64,000 nt of DNA from an uncultured Bacteroidales bacterium (GTDB taxonomy: Bacteria > Bacteroidota > Bacteroidia > Bacteroidales > UBA932), in contig CAKVCK010000007.1 of assembly GCA_934725575.1 (NCBI GenBank), positions 1 through 64,000 on the forward strand, written 5' to 3'. A program made the translations under genes and the position numbers. The notes under the pieces are model-generated. The model did not search any database, was not told where the DNA came from, and was given only the letters and a program-made list of their open reading frames with translations. Below, one piece after another: positions 60,428 through 64,000 of this stretch. How positions within the stretch are numbered: the first letter of the stretch is position 1; every line of letters begins with the position of its first letter.

Positions 60428-62011
60428 TTATATCGAATCGATAAACTTAACCACCGCATCCCTTTCGGACTTGGAGAGGGCACGGAAATTCTCGACGGAT
60501 TTGCGGGCGTCGCTCTGGGCGCTTCCGTGCCACATAATCGCCTCCACGACAGTCCTGGCACGGCAGTCGTGAAGCCTGTCAACACCACCTGCGACCAGCT
60601 CGCTCAAGCCACGGCCCCACAGCGGAGTCGTCCTGCACCAACCTGTACGGATGTCGTTCTTCATAAAGAGACGATGCTGGACCATATCCGTGTACGGCCA
60701 GATGGTCTGATGAGGATAACGAGGGAGTCTCGGATCGTTGTCCTTGAAGAAACCGTTAGGATCGGTAACGTTATCCTCACCGGTAACCCAGCTTGGACGG
60801 TGGCACGTGGCGCAACCGATCTTAGTGAAAAGTTCCTTGCCTTTGATGACCTCAGGATTGTCCAGATCCCTGGCCGCAGGAACAGCCAACCCTCTGTGCC
60901 AGATCATAAAGTCGGCATATTCATCATCCGTCATCTCAGGCTTGAGGTCTTTGGCCATCAAGTAGTTGTAGATGTCAGTCTGCACATTCCCTGTCTTGTT
61001 CTGGTCAGGGAAATATTTGTAGAAATCCTTCTGGACATCAGGATCCTGTGAGGCCACCTTGGCGTAGGTCGCCGTCATATAGTGGTAACGCCTGTCGCTC
61101 CTGGTCACATTGGTGATGTTCCAGATGGCGTTCGCACCGGCGGCATCCTGCAACGGGCCACGGCTCAACGCATAAGTGAAACGCTTAGGATGGGTTGTCT
61201 TGCCGTAAAGGCTTGTCCACTCGCCATTCGCGAATATGGCTGGATTCAGTTTCGCCCCGGCAGCCTCCTCCTTGGCGTACTGTGCCTTGATGTCATCATC
61301 GTCAATCGCATCCAGAAGCCCGACTCCATAGACCCCGATCGTGGACTCAACCCTGAAACGCACGTTTGAATATGGCACAGTGGTCGTCTCGCCGTTCTTC
61401 GTCACCTCAAGTGGCACATAGAAAGCGTCCTCAGGCACAACCACTTCCGGATAAATCAGACTGTACGGTTCCCCATCAGGGAACTGGTTTCCCCATTCGT
61501 CGGTATATTCAAGCCAATTGATCTTGATGTCGCTTTCATCGATCGGAGCCTTGAACGGAGCAACGGCGAGAGTCTGCGGCATTCCAGTGACAGAGCTGAG
61601 ATAAGTATCTGTGTCGTCTGTGATTACCAAGAGGTAGCCATTGCCGTTCTTGTCAGCCTTGTACTCGGTCTGACGTCTGCCGTGGCTGTAGTTCGGGTGG
61701 CAGTAGAGGCATCCGCGACGGACCATCAACGGACCGAGACCGCTGAAAGCCCCGTCCTTGTTCTCGTTGAAATCCCTTTCAAAGAACATTTCTCCGTTCT
61801 TGAAGGCCTGGACCATCCCGGAGTTCTCAATCACAGGAGTAGGCTGCTCGTAAGCCGAAGCACTTGAGTTGAAAGCGGTTCCGAGTTTTCCGCCGGCATA
61901 CCACTCATCGCTCAGCTCGGCCGGAGTCTCAGGTTCGTCCGTTCCACCGTTGCCGTTGCAGGCGGTGAAGGCAAAAAGGGTGGCTGAAAGTATCAGCAGT
62001 GATTTATTCAT
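60428..62011 (-). CDS. Di-heme cytochrome c oxidoreductase (DHOR/DUF1111-like) lipoprotein
   Basis: 527 residues. A lipobox Cys (LSATLFAFTAC) precedes two CxxCH heme sites: GCLYCHPNYSHGR near residue 100 and GCATCHRPSW near residue 400. Other family features are FNENKDGAFSGLGPLMVRRG, VYGVGLLDAIDDDDIKAQYA, GRGLSELVAGGVDRLHDCRA and a final EAIMWHGSAQSDARKSVENF. These match the putative thiol oxidoreductase/di-heme peroxidase family. It probably works in the periplasm with imelysin-like proteins in iron or heme metabolism; genes of this set often cluster. Between it and the imelysin gene lie a strong hairpin and a direct-repeat pair. Confidence 0.88.
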   Translation of the reverse strand: MNKSLLILSATLFAFTACNGNGGTDEPETPAELSDEWYAGGKLGTAFNSSASAYEQPTPVIENSGMVQAFKNGEMFFERDFNENKDGAFSGLGPLMVRRGCLYCHPNYSHGRRQTEYKADKNGNGYLLVITDDTDTYLSSVTGMPQTLAVAPFKAPIDESDIKINWLEYTDEWGNQFPDGEPYSLIYPEVVVPEDAFYVPLEVTKNGETTTVPYSNVRFRVESTIGVYGVGLLDAIDDDDIKAQYAKEEAAGAKLNPAIFANGEWTSLYGKTTHPKRFTYALSRGPLQDAAGANAIWNITNVTRSDRRYHYMTATYAKVASQDPDVQKDFYKYFPDQNKTGNVQTDIYNYLMAKDLKPEMTDDEYADFMIWHRGLAVPAARDLDNPEVIKGKELFTKIGCATCHRPSWVTGEDNVTDPNGFFKDNDPRLPRYPHQTIWPYTDMVQHRLFMKNDIRTGWCRTTPLWGRGLSELVAGGVDRLHDCRARTVVEAIMWHGSAQSDARKSVENFRALSKSERDAVVKFIDSI

Positions 62012-62035
62012 AATCTTTCAATTTTATATTGGTTA

Positions 62036-62066
62036 AAGGATCAGCCGGCATTGCCGGCCAATCCTT
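62036..62066. promoter_or_regulatory. Strong hairpin in the leader of the di-heme gene
   Basis: AAGGAT-CA-GCCGGC (62036-62049), ATT, GCCGGC-CA-ATCCTT (62053-62066) form a 12-bp stem with one symmetric internal CA/CA mismatch. It sits about 25 bp upstream of the di-heme ATG on the - strand, after the imelysin stop. Only a short T stretch follows, so it may be a processing or attenuation site, not a full terminator. Confidence 0.5.
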
Positions 62067-62106
62067 GGATATTCATTTAAAGTTCCGATTGTGAAAGCTT
62101 CAGTTT

Positions 62107-62140
62107 CAAAGTTTTTCCCAAAATGGAACAAAGTTTTTCC
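62107..62140 (-). promoter_or_regulatory. Direct repeat pair, possible operator
   Basis: GGAAAAACTTTG on the - strand occurs twice (62140-62129 and 62118-62107), offset by 22 bp, or two helical turns. The pair lies between the imelysin stop and the di-heme gene. The spacing suggests a dimeric regulator site; no matching known operator was recognised. AAACTTTG is one base from the -7 consensus. Confidence 0.4.
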
Positions 62141-62159
62141 ACCTCAAAGAACATTCGCT

Positions 62160-63284
62160 TTAATCATTGATCAAAGCTTGACGGGCGACCTCAAGAGCGT
62201 CGTTAAGATCGTTGCAGGCGTCGATGGCATCCTTGACCTTAGCGTCCTGATAGTTCTTCACGAACGGCTTAGGCATCGCGGCGATCTTCTCAAGGCATTT
62301 CTCGATGGCGGAGATTACACCCTCATTGGCGGCCTGATCAACCCCTGCGAGGTAAGCGCTCACTGAATATGTCTGCGCGGATGTCGCTCCAAGCGCTCCG
62401 AAATAGGCGTTACGGACGCTGACGATGTTGTCGTAGAAGTCCTCGATGGAATTCCAGGAATGAGGTGACTCAATGTAGTTCACATCCTCTCCGGTGTATG
62501 GCTTGCCGATCTTCTGGGTACCGACCTCATCCACGATGTCCTTGCAGCCCTCGATGATCTGCTCGCTTCCGGCAGTAACTGATTTCCAAACACTTCCCGC
62601 CTGGCCGCAAAGCTTCATCTGCTCGCCGAAATCATCCTCCGGCTCCATTTCGGCATCCTCTATCAAAGCCTTCTTGGCATCGCTGACATTGTCGAGCCCG
62701 GCCCAGGCGGCCTCAAGCCTCGCCGCACTCAAAGACAGATCCTTGGCGACAGCGGCGGCATAAAGGATTTCCTTCGCCGGTATGGCTGAAGCGGCACGCT
62801 CCTTACCATCACGGAATATGATATATTCAATGCCGTGGAATCCTACGAGTCCGTTGTTGAGATTGGCGACCGTGTTCTCGATGTCAGCCATCATCTTCTC
62901 GCTGTCGAGAAGGTTCTCAAGGGCTGTCTTGTCAAGCGGCCAGGTGTCGATGTGAGGGTCGATGTAGTATTTCGACGCGGCTCCGAAAAGGAATGCCTCA
63001 CTCCACTCCCAATACTGACGGGCGGATTTCCAAAGATCACAGGCAGCCTTCACATTAGCGTCGGTCGGAGCCGTCTGAAGTTTCTCGATCGCCGCCTGAA
63101 GCTCAAGCGACTTGTCAGCGAGATTCTTGTACGTCGGGCTCACAGTGTTGTCCACGAAAGTCTCGTTGACCTTCTGAAGCGTTTCCTCCTTAGCGGAAGT
63201 CGGGTCTGTGGAATTTTTGTCGCAGGCCACAACGGCGAGAGCTGAAGCCATCAGCACAGCCGCGAATTTAAAACCTTGTCTCAT
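62160..63284 (-). CDS. Imelysin-family (EfeO/IrpA-like) lipoprotein
   Basis: 374 residues with lipobox Cys21 (VLMASALAVVAC). The all-helical imelysin fold carries AACDLWKSARQYWEWSEAFL, YYIDPHIDTWPLDKTALENL and the signature G-x-H-x-x-E in LVGFHGIEYIIF. A second half mirrors the first (SPHSWNSIEDFYDNIVSVRN, AYFGALGATSAQTYSVSAYL, AGVDQAANEGVISAIEKCLE). Imelysin-like proteins are envelope lipoproteins linked to iron or heme uptake; the reported peptidase activity is doubtful for most members. It lies downstream of a partial outer-membrane protein gene and upstream of the di-heme oxidoreductase, all on the - strand. Confidence 0.9.
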   Translation of the reverse strand: MRQGFKFAAVLMASALAVVACDKNSTDPTSAKEETLQKVNETFVDNTVSPTYKNLADKSLELQAAIEKLQTAPTDANVKAACDLWKSARQYWEWSEAFLFGAASKYYIDPHIDTWPLDKTALENLLDSEKMMADIENTVANLNNGLVGFHGIEYIIFRDGKERAASAIPAKEILYAAAVAKDLSLSAARLEAAWAGLDNVSDAKKALIEDAEMEPEDDFGEQMKLCGQAGSVWKSVTAGSEQIIEGCKDIVDEVGTQKIGKPYTGEDVNYIESPHSWNSIEDFYDNIVSVRNAYFGALGATSAQTYSVSAYLAGVDQAANEGVISAIEKCLEKIAAMPKPFVKNYQDAKVKDAIDACNDLNDALEVARQALIND

Positions 63285-63409
63285 AGTTGTTGTATTTTTG
63301 AATATTTAATTATCTATCAATCATTTCATCAATATATTCATTTATCGGATGATGGCCGCAATCTCGTGACCACCGATTCTGAATCAATGTCGGTACTCAA
63401 ATATATTCA

Positions 63410-64000
63410 TCACCTCAAAAACCAGCCGCTGAAAGCGATTCCGAGAGTGATCGAAGGTTCGTTGTTGAACGGAGCGACATAGAAGCGCTTTGAATATTCC
63501 GCCTTAACTACGATGTCCTTGATCGGGTACCAGTTGATGCCGGCGGCGATGCGATGCTTCCCGCACCATTTGTAGTCCAACACACCATCGGCCACCTTGA
63601 ACATCGAATCATAGTACTCGTAGTGGGCGAAAGCGTAGCACCTGCTCTCCTTCTTGAAGAGTGAAAGAATATCATAGCCCACCTCTATGCTGCCGACGAT
63701 CGCATCGGACCCGACCGCGTTGTGAGGGGAAGGTGAAGCGTTGGACATATTGTTCTTATTGAACGCCGTTATCTGCTGTGAATCATTCAGATGCGCATAG
63801 TCAAAGCAGCCTCTGGCGATCAAGTTGTGTCCCGAGTAGGTGAAGTCCGCCGAGCCGATCATCACCTCGCCCTTGCAGTCCTTGTACTTGGAGTTCTTCG
63901 TGAGGGAGTTGTTGAAGCTTGATCCGAAGTAGCCGCTGAGACCCATCCTCAAGCCTTTGACAGAATGATTGTCTATCCTGAACGCTCCGGCATAGGAGTT
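63410..64000 (-). CDS. Outer-membrane beta-barrel protein, C-terminal part (cut by window edge)
   Basis: The frame is open to the window edge, giving 196 codons that include 16 upstream of any start (NSYAGAFRIDNHSV...). The pattern is of alternating amphipathic strands: GEVMIGSADFTYSGHNLIAR, DAIVGSIEVGYDILSLF, CYAFAHYEYYDSMFKVADGV, HRIAAGINWYPIKDIVVKAE and PSITLGIAFSGWFLR at the end. It resembles the C-terminal half of a porin-like protein. Being upstream of the imelysin and di-heme genes on the same strand suggests a matching outer-membrane component of an iron/heme-related set. The family cannot be named from this part. Confidence 0.75.
   Translation of the reverse strand, partial: NSYAGAFRIDNHSVKGLRMGLSGYFGSSFNNSLTKNSKYKDCKGEVMIGSADFTYSGHNLIARGCFDYAHLNDSQQITAFNKNNMSNASPSPHNAVGSDAIVGSIEVGYDILSLFKKESRCYAFAHYEYYDSMFKVADGVLDYKWCGKHRIAAGINWYPIKDIVVKAEYSKRFYVAPFNNEPSITLGIAFSGWFLR

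Noticed and set aside
1..64000. tRNA, rRNA or riboswitch genes
   Set aside because: No T-loop-type GTTCGA/GTTCAA context with acceptor pairing and no conserved riboswitch core was found by reading; a covariance-model search was not possible.

Overview
The window is from a member of the Bacteroidales. Evidence: three SusC/SusD outer-membrane pairs, many lipoproteins with a Cys shortly after the hydrophobic stretch, Bacteroidetes-type promoters (TTTG, 19-21 bp, TAnnTTTG), and Bacteroidales gene neighbourhoods such as xerC-hpf and a ResB/CcsA fusion. Genus cannot be fixed from the sequence. No tRNA, rRNA, transposase or CRISPR array was seen.

Region 1 (306-9612, + strand) is a polysaccharide-uptake cluster without enzymes: two related lipoproteins, SusC, SusD and a further lipoprotein. 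It ends at a scar (9616-10142) where truncated fragments of a GH2 beta-galactosidase (- strand) and a cellobiose 2-epimerase (+ strand) meet. An AT-richer patch with broken genes and palindromic repeats follows (10.2-11.2 kb).

Region 2 (11257-34104) is a beta-mannan utilisation locus. One long - strand operon starts at a good promoter (34074-34104) and runs GH130 mannosylglucose phosphorylase, lipoprotein, GH26 mannanase, SusC, SusD, a second SusC and SusD, DUF1735-like lipoprotein, GH5-like hydrolase with an N-terminal DUF5060-like domain, a glycosidase stub, CE1-like esterase, large lipoprotein and AraC regulator. A cellobiose 2-epimerase and a divergent GPH sugar transporter complete it. 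Predicted flow: GH26 cuts mannan at the surface, SusCD imports oligomers, the transporter takes up mannobiose, the epimerase makes mannosylglucose, and GH130 phosphorolyses it to mannose-1-phosphate and glucose, as in the Bacteroides fragilis mannan pathway.

Region 3 (34303-37199) is glnS plus a LolC/E-like permease. Region 4 (37401-42586) is an AT-rich accessory island: small outer-membrane and secreted proteins, a membrane-bound TPR/helix-turn-helix regulator, candidate operator repeats, and a WG-repeat/TonB gene broken by an amber codon. Region 5 (42620-49488) holds a GH2 beta-galactosidase, an LTA-synthase-like sulfatase, a repeat-rich intergenic stretch and a split 5'-nucleotidase. Region 6 (49502-56463, - strand) is one tight operon: xerC, hpf, GH3 glucosidase, holA, and an ABC-2 exporter, closed by an intrinsic terminator. 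Region 7 (56569-64000, - strand) holds two membrane proteins, the cytochrome c biogenesis fusion, a di-heme oxidoreductase, an imelysin-like lipoprotein and a partial outer-membrane protein, which together suggest heme or iron metabolism.

The least expected signals are a 15-bp perfect hairpin plus T tract inside the start of the first susC gene, paired intergenic palindromes always 63 bp apart, REP-like elements inserted in frame inside two genes, and a regulator gene whose base composition switches abruptly part-way along. Nothing here amounts to a clearly new defence or biosynthetic system.
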